Assembly (NCBI RefSeq): GCF_003234655.2
Contig: NZ_CP126271.1
Coordinates: 496,001 to 560,000, forward strand
From: Curtobacterium sp. MCLR17_007
GTDB lineage: Bacteria > Actinomycetota > Actinomycetes > Actinomycetales > Microbacteriaceae
Direction of reading: 5' to 3'
DNA length: 64,000 nucleotides
Position 1 is the stretch's first letter; each line of letters begins with the position of its first letter. The translations under genes and the position numbers were made by a program. Under the pieces are notes generated by a model. That model saw only the letters and a program-made list of their open reading frames with translations, made no database searches and was not told the DNA's origin. Positions 7,281 to 15,860 of this stretch are shown here, in pieces.

Positions 7281-8347
7281 ACGAGCCCAGCACCCGGATC
7301 GTCACCGTCACCCCGAACCCCTCGCTCGACCGCACGATCGAGCTGGCCGGCGAGCTGCAGCGCGGTTCGGTCCAGCGCGCGACGCGCACCACGGCTGAGC
7401 CGGGCGGCAAGGGCGTCAACGTCTCGCGGGTCGTCGTCGCCAGCGGCGGGGACACGATCGCGGTCCTGCCCGGCGACGACCTGGACCCCGTGCTCGTCGG
7501 TCTGGCCACCCGCGGCATCCCCACCGCCGCGCTGCCGATCGGCGCCCCGCTGCGGTCCAACGTCACGGTGACCGAGCCGACCGGGACCACCACGAAGCTC
7601 AACGAGCCCGGGCCCTCGCTCGCCGGGCGCCTCGACGACCTGGCGGCACTCGTGGCCGACACCGCCGGTGCCACCGCGACCGGACCCGCTGCACGGTGGG
7701 TCGTCATCGCGGGCTCGCTGCCCCCGGGGCTGCCCGACGACGCCCTCGCCGTCCTGGTCCGCGCCGTCCGCGCGCGCCACGGCGACGACGTGAAGATCGC
7801 GGTCGACTCGTCCGGCGTCGCGTTCACCGCGCTGCTGCGGTCCGGCGAGCGGATCGACCTGGTCAAGCCGAACGCCGAGGAGCTGGCCGAGATCGTCGGC
7901 GGCGACCCCGAGGTCTACGAACGCGACCACGGGCTCGCGGCCGCAGCGGCCGAAGGCCTGCGTGCACGCGGGGTCGAGAGCGTCCTGCTGACGCTCGGCA
8001 GCGCTGGCGCCGTGCTGGTCGGCCCCGAGGGCGCCTTCGCCGCGGCGGCCCCCGTGATCACGGCCCGCTCGACGGTCGGCGCGGGGGACTCCTCGCTCGC
8101 CGGCTACCTGCTCGCCGAGGTCGCCGGAGCACCGCCGGGCGAACGGCTCGCCCAGGCGGTCGCCACGGGCGCGGCTGCAGCGGCCCTGCCAGGCAGTGAC
8201 GTCCCCGCGCTCGACCACACCGACCCGGGCGCCGTCACGGTCACCCGGCTCACCACCGCACGAACCCGCACCGACACCACCCCACGAACCCCCACCGACA
8301 CCACCCCACGAACCCCCACTGCGTCACTGCAAAGGAGCACACCATGA
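7277..8347 (+). CDS. fruK: 1-phosphofructokinase (PfkB family)
   Basis: A 356-residue PfkB-family kinase that would convert fructose-1-phosphate made by the PTS into fructose-1,6-bisphosphate. Seen: VTPNPSLDRTIEL at the N-terminus, GGKGVNVSRVV (PfkB signature 1) and STVGAGDSSLAGYL with the catalytic Asp (signature 2). Its C-terminus carries about 30 extra residues rich in Thr, Pro and Arg, encoded by a 24-bp tandem repeat (8260-8320), unlike the compact end typical of FruK. It overlaps the regulator by 4 bp and the PTS gene by 4 bp, so the three are cotranscribed and probably translationally coupled. Confidence 0.92.
   Translation: MNEPSTRIVTVTPNPSLDRTIELAGELQRGSVQRATRTTAEPGGKGVNVSRVVVASGGDTIAVLPGDDLDPVLVGLATRGIPTAALPIGAPLRSNVTVTEPTGTTTKLNEPGPSLAGRLDDLAALVADTAGATATGPAARWVVIAGSLPPGLPDDALAVLVRAVRARHGDDVKIAVDSSGVAFTALLRSGERIDLVKPNAEELAEIVGGDPEVYERDHGLAAAAAEGLRARGVESVLLTLGSAGAVLVGPEGAFAAAAPVITARSTVGAGDSSLAGYLLAEVAGAPPGERLAQAVATGAAAAALPGSDVPALDHTDPGAVTVTRLTTARTRTDTTPRTPTDTTPRTPTASLQRSTP
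8260..8320 (+). repeat. 24-bp tandem repeat, 2.5 copies, in the end of fruK
   Basis: Copies at 8260-8283, 8284-8307 and a partial one at 8308-8320 have the unit ACGAACCCSCACCGACACCA plus CCCC. Each full unit encodes eight residues similar to RTPTDTTP. The ribosome-binding site of the PTS gene (AAAGGAG, 8331-8337) lies just after it. Confidence 0.85.
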
Positions 8348-10446
8348 CCACTCCGCGAGACACGAGTCCGGGCCTGATCAGCGTCCCCCTCGTCGGCCTC
8401 GACGAGGACCTCGGCGCCACGTCGGCGGACGTCATCCGCGTCCTCGCCGACCGCGTCGCCGCCAGTGGCCGCGCGGCATCGGGTGCGACCCTCGCCGCCG
8501 ACGCCATCAAGCGCGAGGCGTCCGTCGGCACCGGCGTCCCCGGGGGCATCGCCATCCCGCACGCCCGGTCGTCCTCGGTCACCGAGCCCACACTGGCGAT
8601 GTCCCGCCTGGCGCGGACGGTCCCCTTCGGTGCTCCGGACGGCGACGCGGACCTGGTCTTCATGATCGCCGTGCCCGAGGGGGCCGACAAGGACCACCTG
8701 ACGGTCCTCTCGACCCTCGCGCGTGCGCTCATCCGCGACGACTTCACCGCCGCCCTCCGCGCCGCGACCACGCAGCAGGAGATCGTCGACCTGGTGGACC
8801 GCGAGGTGACCGGCGAGGTCGCCGACGCCGGCGTGACGGGCGCACCCCTGGCCTCCGGTCCGGCCGCGCCGACCACGGCACCGGCAGCCGGCCGGAAGGT
8901 CATCGTGGGCGTGACGGCCTGCCCGACCGGCATCGCGCACACCTACATGGCGGCCGACGCCCTCGTCGCAGCCGCACAGCGCGCGGGCGCCGAGATGCAC
9001 GTCGAGACGCAGGGGTCCTCGCAGGTCGAGCCCCTCGACCCCGCGCTCATCGCCCGTGCCGACGCAGTGGTCTTCGCCGTGGACGTCGACGTGCGCGACC
9101 GCTCGCGCTTCGCGGGCAAGCCGCTGGTGTCCGGCCCGGTCAAGCGCGGCGTGGACGAGCCCGACGCGATGATCGCCGAGGCGCTCCGTGCCGCCGACGA
9201 CCCGAACGCCGCTCGCGTCTCCGGCACCGTCGGCGACGCGTCCAGCAGCACCGCCAAGGACGAGCACTTCGGGCAGTCCCTGAAGCGCTGGCTGCTGACC
9301 GGTGTCAGCTACATGATCCCGTTCGTCGCCGGCGGTGGCCTGCTCATCGCGCTCGGCTTCCTGCTCGCCGGGTACGGCATCGCGCTGACCCACGGCGACT
9401 CCGGACAGAACAACGCCGTCTACACGCTGACGAACTACACGCTGCTGAACCTGCCGCCGCAGGGTCTGGCGTACTACCTCGGTGCCGCCGCGTTCCAGAT
9501 CGGTGGCGTCTCGCTCGGGTTCCTGGTCGCGGCGCTCGCCGGGTACATCGCCTACGCCATGGCCGACCGTCCGGGCATCGCTCCCGGGTTCGTCGCCGGG
9601 TCGATCGCCGTCTTCATGAACGCCGGGTTCCTCGGTGGCCTGGTCGGTGGCCTCATCGCCGGTGCCGCCGCGTACTGGATCGGGCGCATCCCGGTCTGGC
9701 GCTGGCTGCGCGGCCTGATGCCCGTCGTGATCATCCCGCTGTTCGCGTCGATCATCGCCTCGGGGCTGCTGCTGCTCGTGCTCGGCGGTCCGATCGCCTG
9801 GCTGATGACGCAGCTGACCGGCTTCCTCAACTCGCTCTCCGGTGCCTCGGCCATCCTGCTCGGCATCATCCTCGGCCTGATGATGGCGTTCGACCTGGGC
9901 GGCCCGGTCAACAAGGTCGCCTACGCGTTCGCCGTCGCCGGGCTCGGTGCGGGGACCGCCACCAACGTCGTGCCGTTCGAGATCATGGCCGCGGTCATGG
10001 CCGCCGGCATGGTCCCGCCGCTGGCGCTCGCGCTGGCATCGACGGTGCTGTACCGGAAGGGCTTCACCAAGCCCGAGCGCGAGAACGGCAAGGCCGCGTG
10101 GCTGCTCGGCGCGTCGTTCATCTCCGAGGGCGCGATCCCGTTCGCCGCGGCCGACCCGCTGCGCGTCATCCCCGCCTCGATGATCGGCGCCGCGGTCACC
10201 GGAGCGATCTCGATGGGCGCCGGCGTGACGTCGCGAGCCCCGCACGGTGGGATCTTCGTGTTCTTCGCGATCGGGGACGTGGCGATGTTCATCGTGGCGA
10301 TCCTGGCGGGCACGATCATGTCCGCGCTGGTGCTGGTCGGGCTGAAGAAGTGGGTGCGTCGGGCACCCGCTGCGGACGCCGCAGCGGCCGACGAGGCCGC
10401 CGTGGCCGGCGAGACGGTCGGACAGCGCACGCCGGTGGCCGCGTAG
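8344..10446 (+). CDS. fruA: PTS fructose transporter subunit EIIABC
   Basis: A 700-residue fused fructose PTS permease. Domain order: EIIA at residues 10-150 with the phosphorylated His in GIAIPHARSS (His73); EIIB at about 183-285 with the active Cys in VGVTACPTGIAHTYMAAD (Cys193); EIIC from about 315 to 680 with multiple transmembrane helices and GGPVNKVAYAFAVAG. It imports and phosphorylates fructose to fructose-1-phosphate, the substrate of the kinase encoded upstream. EI and HPr are not in the window. A good AAAGGAG site precedes the ATG, which also overlaps the kinase stop. The family hairpin follows. Confidence 0.96.
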   Translation: MTTPRDTSPGLISVPLVGLDEDLGATSADVIRVLADRVAASGRAASGATLAADAIKREASVGTGVPGGIAIPHARSSSVTEPTLAMSRLARTVPFGAPDGDADLVFMIAVPEGADKDHLTVLSTLARALIRDDFTAALRAATTQQEIVDLVDREVTGEVADAGVTGAPLASGPAAPTTAPAAGRKVIVGVTACPTGIAHTYMAADALVAAAQRAGAEMHVETQGSSQVEPLDPALIARADAVVFAVDVDVRDRSRFAGKPLVSGPVKRGVDEPDAMIAEALRAADDPNAARVSGTVGDASSSTAKDEHFGQSLKRWLLTGVSYMIPFVAGGGLLIALGFLLAGYGIALTHGDSGQNNAVYTLTNYTLLNLPPQGLAYYLGAAAFQIGGVSLGFLVAALAGYIAYAMADRPGIAPGFVAGSIAVFMNAGFLGGLVGGLIAGAAAYWIGRIPVWRWLRGLMPVVIIPLFASIIASGLLLLVLGGPIAWLMTQLTGFLNSLSGASAILLGIILGLMMAFDLGGPVNKVAYAFAVAGLGAGTATNVVPFEIMAAVMAAGMVPPLALALASTVLYRKGFTKPERENGKAAWLLGASFISEGAIPFAAADPLRVIPASMIGAAVTGAISMGAGVTSRAPHGGIFVFFAIGDVAMFIVAILAGTIMSALVLVGLKKWVRRAPAADAAAADEAAVAGETVGQRTPVAA

Positions 10447-10454
10447 CCACCTGT

Positions 10455-10498
10455 CGGACGGGAGGCCCGGTGCCAGCTGGCACCGGGCCTCCCGTCCG
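10455..10498. terminator. 44-bp perfect hairpin after the fructose operon
   Basis: It is centred between 10476 and 10477 and identical in its 44 bp to the element at 6217-6260. It lies 8 bp after the fruA stop and in the convergent gap with the hexosaminidase gene, so it could act on both strands. Confidence 0.75.
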
Positions 10499-10535
10499 TC
10501 GTGTGGTCCCGAGGTCGCCGTCCGTGTGCCGTCGC

Positions 10536-10617
10536 GGTTCCAGAATTCTGGCATCTCGACCGCACTGACGGGGCGCTCGTGGAACCTGAGCGAACCTGAG
10601 CGGCGAGTTGTGGAACC
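10536..10617. repeat. Copy A of the 82-bp inverted-end element (GGTTCC type)
   Basis: It begins GGTTCCAGAATTCTGGCATC and ends GAGCGGCGAGTTGTGGAACC; the ends are inverted copies (GGTTCCA/TGGAACC). It contains the 12-bp palindrome CCAGAATTCTGG at 10540-10551. Length and right end match the copy at 30658 exactly. Confidence 0.8.
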
Positions 10618-10664
10618 TGACCAATTCGGCGCGCAGCACGAGCAGCGCGAGGCGCCGCCCGGCG

Positions 10665-12356
10665 TCAGTCGGCGATGTTCGCCGTGACCGCGTCGATGTA
10701 GGCCGAGCGCTCCTCGCGCGACGACGGCCGGCCCGGCACCCCCGGGCGCTCCTGCCACGGCAACGGCCCCGTCTCGTGGCGGTACTCGATGCCCATGGCC
10801 TCGAGCCGGGCGAGGTGCTCGGCCAGCCGCCCCCGGAACTCGGCGAGGTCGCGCGGGCCGGTGACGTCGGCGGACCACAGCGCCTCGGACAGGGCGACCA
10901 CGCGGGGGAACAGCTGGTAGTCGAGCTTGCGGACGTCGTCCACGTGCTCGGTCCACATGTTGCCCTGGCCACCGATGACGTGCGCCCGCTCGGCCTCGGT
11001 CAGGTCGTCGGGGACCGGGTCGAAGCGGAAGACGTCGTCGACGGACAGCACGATGGCGATCGGGATCGGCTCGTTCGGCAGGTCGCTCTGCCGGTAGTCC
11101 AGGTACACCTGGTCGTCCGGCGTCGAGATGACGTCGTGCCCGCGCTTCGCCGCCGTGGTCGCTCCGCGCAGCCCGCGCCACGAGACGACCGTGGCCGACG
11201 GGGCGAGGGTGCCGCCCTCGAGGATCTCGTCCCAGCCGAACGCCCGCCGCCCGCGGGACTCGATGTGCGCCGCGAGCTGCCCGATGACCCATGCCTGCAG
11301 CTGTTCCTCGTCGGCCAGGCCGAGCGAGCGGATGCGCTCCTGCGTGCGGGGATCGGCCTCCCACTGCACCTTGGGGCACTCGTCGCCGCCCAGCCCGATG
11401 TAGGCGCTGGGGAACAGGTCGATGACCTCGTCGAGCACGTCGCGGAAGAAGTCGATCGTGCTGTCCTCGGCGTTCAGGACGTCGTCGGCGATGCCCCACT
11501 CGGTCCAGACCTCGACCGGCTGCCCGGTGACTCCGAGCGACGGGTACGCGGCGAGGGCGGCGCGGACGTGGCCGGGGGTCTCGATCTCGGGGACCACCGT
11601 GACGAAGCGGTCGGCGGCGTAGGCGATGATCTCGCGCAGGTCGTCCTGCGTGTAGTGGCCGCCGTGCGGACGGCCGTCGAAGGACTGCGGGCGGAGCACA
11701 CCGGCGTCGTCGGTGACGTGCGCGCCGACCTGCGACTCGCGACGCCACGACCCGACCTCGGTCAGACGCGGGTACTTCCGGACCTCGATGCGCCAGCCCT
11801 GGTCGTCGGTCAGGTGGAAGTGCAGCGTGTTGATGCGGTGGGCGGCGAGCTGGTCGATGACGCGCAGGACCTCGGCCTTGGTGCGGAAGTGCCGGACGAC
11901 GTCGAGCATCACGCCCCGCCAGGCGAAGGCGGGCGCGTCCTCGACGGTCTGCGCGGGAACGGTCCAGGGTCCGGTGCCGACGCGCCCCTTGCGGTACACG
12001 TCGGCGGGCAGCAGCTGCAGCAGCGCCTGGACGCCGTAGAAGACCCCGGCTGCCGTCCCCCCGACGACCTCGACGCGTTTCGGCGAGACGACCAGCCGGA
12101 AGGACTCGGCGACGGACCCACCAGGGCCCTCGGGCAGCCCGGTCGGCGCGACCCGCAGGACGATGGTGTCCGGCCCGTCGGCGTCGGCGTCACGGACCGG
12201 CAGCCCGGTCGATCCCCGGAGCGTCTGCTGCAGGTACAGTCGGACGGACTCGCTCGGGGCATCCGCGACGACGCGGGTCGACGGGGTGATCTCGAACGCG
12301 CCGACACCGGGTGTCGACAGGCGCGGGCGGGGGATGAGCATGTCGGCGTCCACCAT
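10665..12356 (-). CDS. Family 20 beta-N-acetylhexosaminidase, cytoplasmic
   Basis: A 563-residue GH20 enzyme that removes terminal beta-linked GlcNAc or GalNAc. The N-terminal 120 residues fit the GH20b domain; the catalytic barrel has NTLHFHLTDDQGWRIEVRKY and the Asp-Glu pair in GLGGDECPKV (Asp325, Glu326). There is no signal peptide, so it should act in the cytosol on imported oligosaccharide. It is divergent from a ROK regulator whose start is only 30 bp away. With the DasA-like importer it suggests chitobiose use. ATG at 12356 follows GAGGA closely; a second in-frame ATG lies 15 bp in. Confidence 0.92.
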   Translation of the reverse strand: MVDADMLIPRPRLSTPGVGAFEITPSTRVVADAPSESVRLYLQQTLRGSTGLPVRDADADGPDTIVLRVAPTGLPEGPGGSVAESFRLVVSPKRVEVVGGTAAGVFYGVQALLQLLPADVYRKGRVGTGPWTVPAQTVEDAPAFAWRGVMLDVVRHFRTKAEVLRVIDQLAAHRINTLHFHLTDDQGWRIEVRKYPRLTEVGSWRRESQVGAHVTDDAGVLRPQSFDGRPHGGHYTQDDLREIIAYAADRFVTVVPEIETPGHVRAALAAYPSLGVTGQPVEVWTEWGIADDVLNAEDSTIDFFRDVLDEVIDLFPSAYIGLGGDECPKVQWEADPRTQERIRSLGLADEEQLQAWVIGQLAAHIESRGRRAFGWDEILEGGTLAPSATVVSWRGLRGATTAAKRGHDVISTPDDQVYLDYRQSDLPNEPIPIAIVLSVDDVFRFDPVPDDLTEAERAHVIGGQGNMWTEHVDDVRKLDYQLFPRVVALSEALWSADVTGPRDLAEFRGRLAEHLARLEAMGIEYRHETGPLPWQERPGVPGRPSSREERSAYIDAVTANIAD

Positions 12357-12386
12357 TCCTCAATGATCTTTCGTAATGTGGAGGCT
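12357..12386. promoter_or_regulatory. Compact divergent promoter of hexosaminidase and ROK regulator
   Basis: Only 30 bp separate the starts. TTCGTAATGT at 12371-12379 contains a plus-strand -10 candidate TAATGT (12374-12379, 7 bp before the ROK ATG) and a minus-strand TACGAA. The -35 regions must lie inside the opposite coding sequences. Confidence 0.45.
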
Positions 12387-13556
12387 ATGGCCGTGACCGA
12401 GACGCTGTCAACGATCCCGAACGGGGTCGTCGGGAGCACGCCCGCGACCCTGCGGCTGATCAACTCGCGGGCCGTCCTCGACGAGTTGTTCCGCGACGAC
12501 GGCGCGTCGGGTGCGCCGACCTCGTTCACGGTGACCGAGCTGACGCGCCTGGTCGGGCTCTCGCGGCCCACGGTCGAGGCCTCGCTCGCCGACCTGGTCG
12601 CGCAGGGCTGGGTGCGCGAGGCCGAGGCCATCGCCACCCCGAACAAGGCCGGCCGACGCGCGAAGCGGTTCCGCGCCGACGCCTCGGCGGGGTCGGTGCT
12701 CGGCGTCGACCTGGGGCTCCACGGCATCGTGGGCGTCCTCGCCGACCTGCGGGGCGAACAGATCGCCCGTGTCGACGAGGTCTACCCGAACCTGGCATCG
12801 GCGGACCAGGCGTGGACGAGCGTGCAGGAGGTGGTCCGCCGCCTGACCTCGACCGAGGGGGCCGGACGGCTCCTCGCGGCGACGTTCGGCGTGCCGGCCG
12901 TGGTCGACCGCAGCGGTGCGATCGACTACACGATCGCGGTGCCGGAGTGGGTCGAGAGCCGGGTGCCCGGCCGGATCCAGGACCTGTTCCCGACCGCGAC
13001 GACGTTCTTCGACAACGACGCCAAGCTCGCCGCCACCGCCGAGGCGATGTGGGGCGGCTTCCGTGGTGCCCGCGACGCGCTCTGGCTGGTGATGGGTCGG
13101 CAGATCGGTGCGGCGTTCCTGGTCGACGGCGTACTGGCGCGCGGGGCGCACGGCGCGGCCGGCGAGGTGGGCGGTCTGCCGTCGACCGGCTGGCCCGCAG
13201 CCCCCGCCCGCCTGGAGGCCCGGATCCCCTCCGGCATGGACCTGGAGTCCGTCATGGTGGCGGCCGGGCACGGCGACGCCGTCGCCGAGAGGGTGGTGCG
13301 CTCGCTGGCGGAGGACGTCGCGACCGGTGTGGCGCAGCTCGTGGCCACGCTCGACCCCGAGGTGGTCGTCGTCGGTGGCGAGGTGCTTCCAGCGGCCGAG
13401 GTGTTCTGCGCGGCGCTCTCCGAGGTCGTCGCACCGATGCTCCGCCACCCCGTGCCGATCGTGCCGTCGAGCGTCGGTCGTGACGCCGTCGCCCGGGGCG
13501 CCCTGGCCCGGTCGCTGACCCACGTCCGGTCGACGCACATGGGACTCGGGGGCTGA
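12387..13556 (+). CDS. ROK-family transcriptional regulator (NagC/Mlc type)
   Basis: A 389-residue protein with an N-terminal winged helix (TVTELTRLVGLSRPTVEASL) and a ROK sugar-kinase-like domain (VLGVDLGLHGIVGVLADLRG; ARGAHGAAGEVGGLPSTGW). The Cys-rich zinc motif of classical ROK proteins is not evident. Position 12387 is chosen because TAATGT lies 7 bp upstream, a leaderless promoter pattern; a GTG at 12393 is better spaced from GGAGG and remains possible. It is divergent from the hexosaminidase gene and probably represses it until an amino sugar binds. Confidence 0.85.
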   Translation: MAVTETLSTIPNGVVGSTPATLRLINSRAVLDELFRDDGASGAPTSFTVTELTRLVGLSRPTVEASLADLVAQGWVREAEAIATPNKAGRRAKRFRADASAGSVLGVDLGLHGIVGVLADLRGEQIARVDEVYPNLASADQAWTSVQEVVRRLTSTEGAGRLLAATFGVPAVVDRSGAIDYTIAVPEWVESRVPGRIQDLFPTATTFFDNDAKLAATAEAMWGGFRGARDALWLVMGRQIGAAFLVDGVLARGAHGAAGEVGGLPSTGWPAAPARLEARIPSGMDLESVMVAAGHGDAVAERVVRSLAEDVATGVAQLVATLDPEVVVVGGEVLPAAEVFCAALSEVVAPMLRHPVPIVPSSVGRDAVARGALARSLTHVRSTHMGLGG

Positions 13557-13576
13557 TCCGACTCGGGGGCTGATCC
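13543..13576. repeat. 17-bp tandem duplication over the ROK stop
   Basis: GACTCGGGGGCTGATCC occurs twice head to tail (13543-13559 and 13560-13576). The first copy contains the TGA stop of the ROK gene, so the duplication does not change the protein. Confidence 0.85.
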
Positions 13577-13625
13577 GCACGGGCTTCTGCGGAAGCTGTC
13601 AGGGCACTCAGCAATGATGGGCGGC

Positions 13626-14360
13626 ATGACGACTGCCCTCGCCGCCGCCGCGCCCTCCGACACTGAGATGGGTGGGCTGTCGGGGCTCGTGCTGCAGCTG
13701 ATCGACCTGCTCGGGGAGTGGGGCGTCGCGCTCATGCTGTTCGTCGAGACGGTCTTCCCGCCGATCCCGTCCGAGCTCATCCTGCCGCTCGCGGGCTTCC
13801 TCGCCGGAGCCGGTCGGATGAACCTGGTGCTCGTGCTGGTCCTCGCGACGCTGGGGTCCTACGTCGGGGCGCTGGTGCTGTACTGGCTCGGGCGGGTGAT
13901 CGGCTTCGAGCGCACCGTCCGGTGGCTCGGCCGGCTGCCGCTCGTCGACGAGGACGACTTCCGCAAGGCCGCCGCGTGGTTCCACCGGCACGGCCGGAGC
14001 GCGGTGTTCTTCGGCCGGTTCGTGCCGATCGTGCGGAGCCTCATCTCGCTGCCTGCCGGCGCCGACCGGATGCACCTCGGCACGTTCTCGGTGTTCACGA
14101 TCATCGCGAGCGGCATCTGGAACAGCGGCCTGGTGCTGCTCGGCGCCGCCTTCGGGACCCAGTACGACAAGGTCGAGCAGTACACCGAGTGGATCGACCG
14201 GGTGCTCTACGTCGCGATCGCTGTCGTCGTCGTCACCTTCGTGGTGCGGCGCGTCCGCCGTGCCCGGGGAGAGCGCGCCCAGGGGCGAGCCGTGGGCGCG
14301 GCGGAACCCGAGGCCGGCGCGGCTCGCGGGCGCCGACGTGCGACACCCGCGAACGACTGA
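13626..14360 (+). CDS. DedA-family membrane protein
   Basis: A 244-residue DedA/SNARE-associated (VTT domain) protein, probably a phospholipid flippase or transporter. Visible are the family's acidic FVETVFPPIPSELILPLAGF, followed by VLVLATLGSYVGALVLYWLG and the motif FFGRFVPIVRSLISLPAG. About five membrane segments are predicted, with a basic C-terminus. In-frame ATGs at 13614 and 13617 are also possible; 13626 is preferred by family start, but no strong ribosome-binding site decides it. Its stop lies 3 bp from that of the convergent DUF2945 gene. Confidence 0.9.
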   Translation: MTTALAAAAPSDTEMGGLSGLVLQLIDLLGEWGVALMLFVETVFPPIPSELILPLAGFLAGAGRMNLVLVLVLATLGSYVGALVLYWLGRVIGFERTVRWLGRLPLVDEDDFRKAAAWFHRHGRSAVFFGRFVPIVRSLISLPAGADRMHLGTFSVFTIIASGIWNSGLVLLGAAFGTQYDKVEQYTEWIDRVLYVAIAVVVVTFVVRRVRRARGERAQGRAVGAAEPEAGAARGRRRATPAND

Positions 14361-14363
14361 GCG

Positions 14364-14567
14364 TCACGCCTTGGTGAGCGCGGACTCCTTGTGCGCAGCC
14401 TGCTTGCCGGACTTCTCCGACTCGACGATCCAGTAGGGGTCGTCTTCGGTCGGCTTGAAGTGCTGTCCGTCGAACGTGAAGTCCTTCGTCTTCTGCTCGA
14501 CCAACGTGCCGGTCGTCTTCCCCTGGGAGGTGTTCCAGTGCACCTCGTCGCCCTTCGACATCGCCAT
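14364..14567 (-). CDS. DUF2945 (HVA1/TUDOR-like) small protein
   Basis: A 67-residue protein with MSKGDEVHWNTSQGKTTGTL and a TKDFTFDGQHFKPTEDDPYW segment, matching the DUF2945 hypervirulence-associated TUDOR-like family, whose members are small beta-barrel proteins of unknown function. The C-terminal Lys/Ala-rich tail (KSGKQAAHKESALTKA) is also typical. The start at 14567 is supported by AAGGACGG; an ATG two codons later is an alternative. It is convergent with dedA. Confidence 0.88.
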   Translation of the reverse strand: MAMSKGDEVHWNTSQGKTTGTLVEQKTKDFTFDGQHFKPTEDDPYWIVESEKSGKQAAHKESALTKA

Positions 14568-14701
14568 GAGCCCGTCCTTCCGTCTCGGTGTGTTGCACGG
14601 ATGTTAGACCCCGATGCATCCGCATGAATGCAGGGATGTACCCCCGGTCACGAAGTCATAACACGGGGCGACTTCTGTCAGTGAGACGCGTACCGTCGAG
14701 C

Positions 14702-15811
14702 ATGAGTCACCACGCGAGCGCCGTTCGCCGTCCTGGCTCCCGACGGATCGACGACCTGATGACCCTCGTGGACAACGCCCGCACCGAGACGGTGCTCTCG
14801 GGGCGGTACCGTCTGTCCCGGCTCATCGGCACGGGCGGCATGGGCTCCGTCTACGAAGCCCGCGACGAGCACACCTACCGCCTGGTCGCCGTCAAGCTCT
14901 TCGCGACGCCGCAGACGATGACGACGGCGGACCGTGTCCGTCAGGAGCGCGAGATCCGGCTCCTCAGCATGCTCTCGCACCCGGGGCTCATCCCGCTCTA
15001 CGACGCAGGCACCCACGAGTTCCCGGACGGTCCGCACCGCTTCATCGTGATGGAGCTCATCGCCGACGCGACGCTGCTGCGTCGACTGGCCGAAGGTCCG
15101 CTGCACAACTACGAGGCTGCCGACCTCGGCGCCCAGCTGGCCGACGCCCTGGCGTACGTGCACTCCCGCGGCATCGTGCACCGCGACGTCAAGCCCGCCA
15201 ACATCCTGATCAGCGACGAGGGCTCGTCCGGCTTCGCCCGCACGGTCAAGCTCACGGACTTCGGCGTCGCGCACTTCGTCGACGGGTCGCGGCTGACCAA
15301 CGACGGCACCATCATCGGCACGGCCGCCTACCTCAGCCCGGAACAGGTCGCCGGCGAGCCGATCAGCTACGCGACCGACGTCTACTCGCTCGGACTCGTG
15401 CTGCTCGAGGTGCTCACTGGCAAGCAGGAGTACTCCGGCACGCTGGTCGAGGCTGCGCTCGCACGCCTGCGCCGCAGCCCGGAGATCCCCGAGGCCGTCG
15501 GGCCCGACTGGCGGGACCTGCTGCTGCGGATGACCGACCGCGACCCGGCCCGTCGCCCGACCGCCGTGGCGGTGGCCAACGCGCTGCGGGGCGGTTCCAC
15601 GCAGATCACCGGCCCGGTGCCGCTCGGCCCGTCGCGGGTGAAGCACAAGCGCGACCACCGCATGCACCGTGCGGCGCACCGACACGCTCGTCGGGGCACC
15701 TTCGAGGCGGTCAACCGCTGGCGTCGTCGCAACGTGATGACGGCCTCCCTGGCCGCGGGCGGCGTGCTCGTCGCATGCGTGCTGAGCTACGTCGCGGGCA
15801 CCTTCCACTGA
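14702..15811 (+). CDS. Membrane-anchored Ser/Thr protein kinase
   Basis: A 369-residue Hanks-type kinase. The glycine loop GTGGMGSVYEA, VAVKLF lysine, catalytic loop HRDVKPANIL and LTDFGVAHF are intact, followed by GTAAYLSPEQVAGEP (activation segment end). After a basic linker of about 60 residues there is a single C-terminal transmembrane helix (MTASLAAGGVLVACVLSYVA) with no extracellular sensor domain, so the kinase faces the cytosol. ATG at 14702 is preceded by TACCGT at 5 bp, suggesting a leaderless transcript; an in-frame ATG at 14759 would shorten it by 19 residues. Substrates are unknown. Confidence 0.9.
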   Translation: MSHHASAVRRPGSRRIDDLMTLVDNARTETVLSGRYRLSRLIGTGGMGSVYEARDEHTYRLVAVKLFATPQTMTTADRVRQEREIRLLSMLSHPGLIPLYDAGTHEFPDGPHRFIVMELIADATLLRRLAEGPLHNYEAADLGAQLADALAYVHSRGIVHRDVKPANILISDEGSSGFARTVKLTDFGVAHFVDGSRLTNDGTIIGTAAYLSPEQVAGEPISYATDVYSLGLVLLEVLTGKQEYSGTLVEAALARLRRSPEIPEAVGPDWRDLLLRMTDRDPARRPTAVAVANALRGGSTQITGPVPLGPSRVKHKRDHRMHRAAHRHARRGTFEAVNRWRRRNVMTASLAAGGVLVACVLSYVAGTFH

Positions 15812-15860
15812 TCCGCCGAGCGAACCCCGCGGGTCGGCGGTTTCGTGCAGGATGGACTGC

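Noticed and set aside
8104..11748. A 1214-codon open frame on the minus strand opposite fruA
   Set aside because: It is an antisense shadow of high-GC coding DNA; the translation is Arg/Asp/Gly-rich without domains, while fruA has complete PTS motifs.
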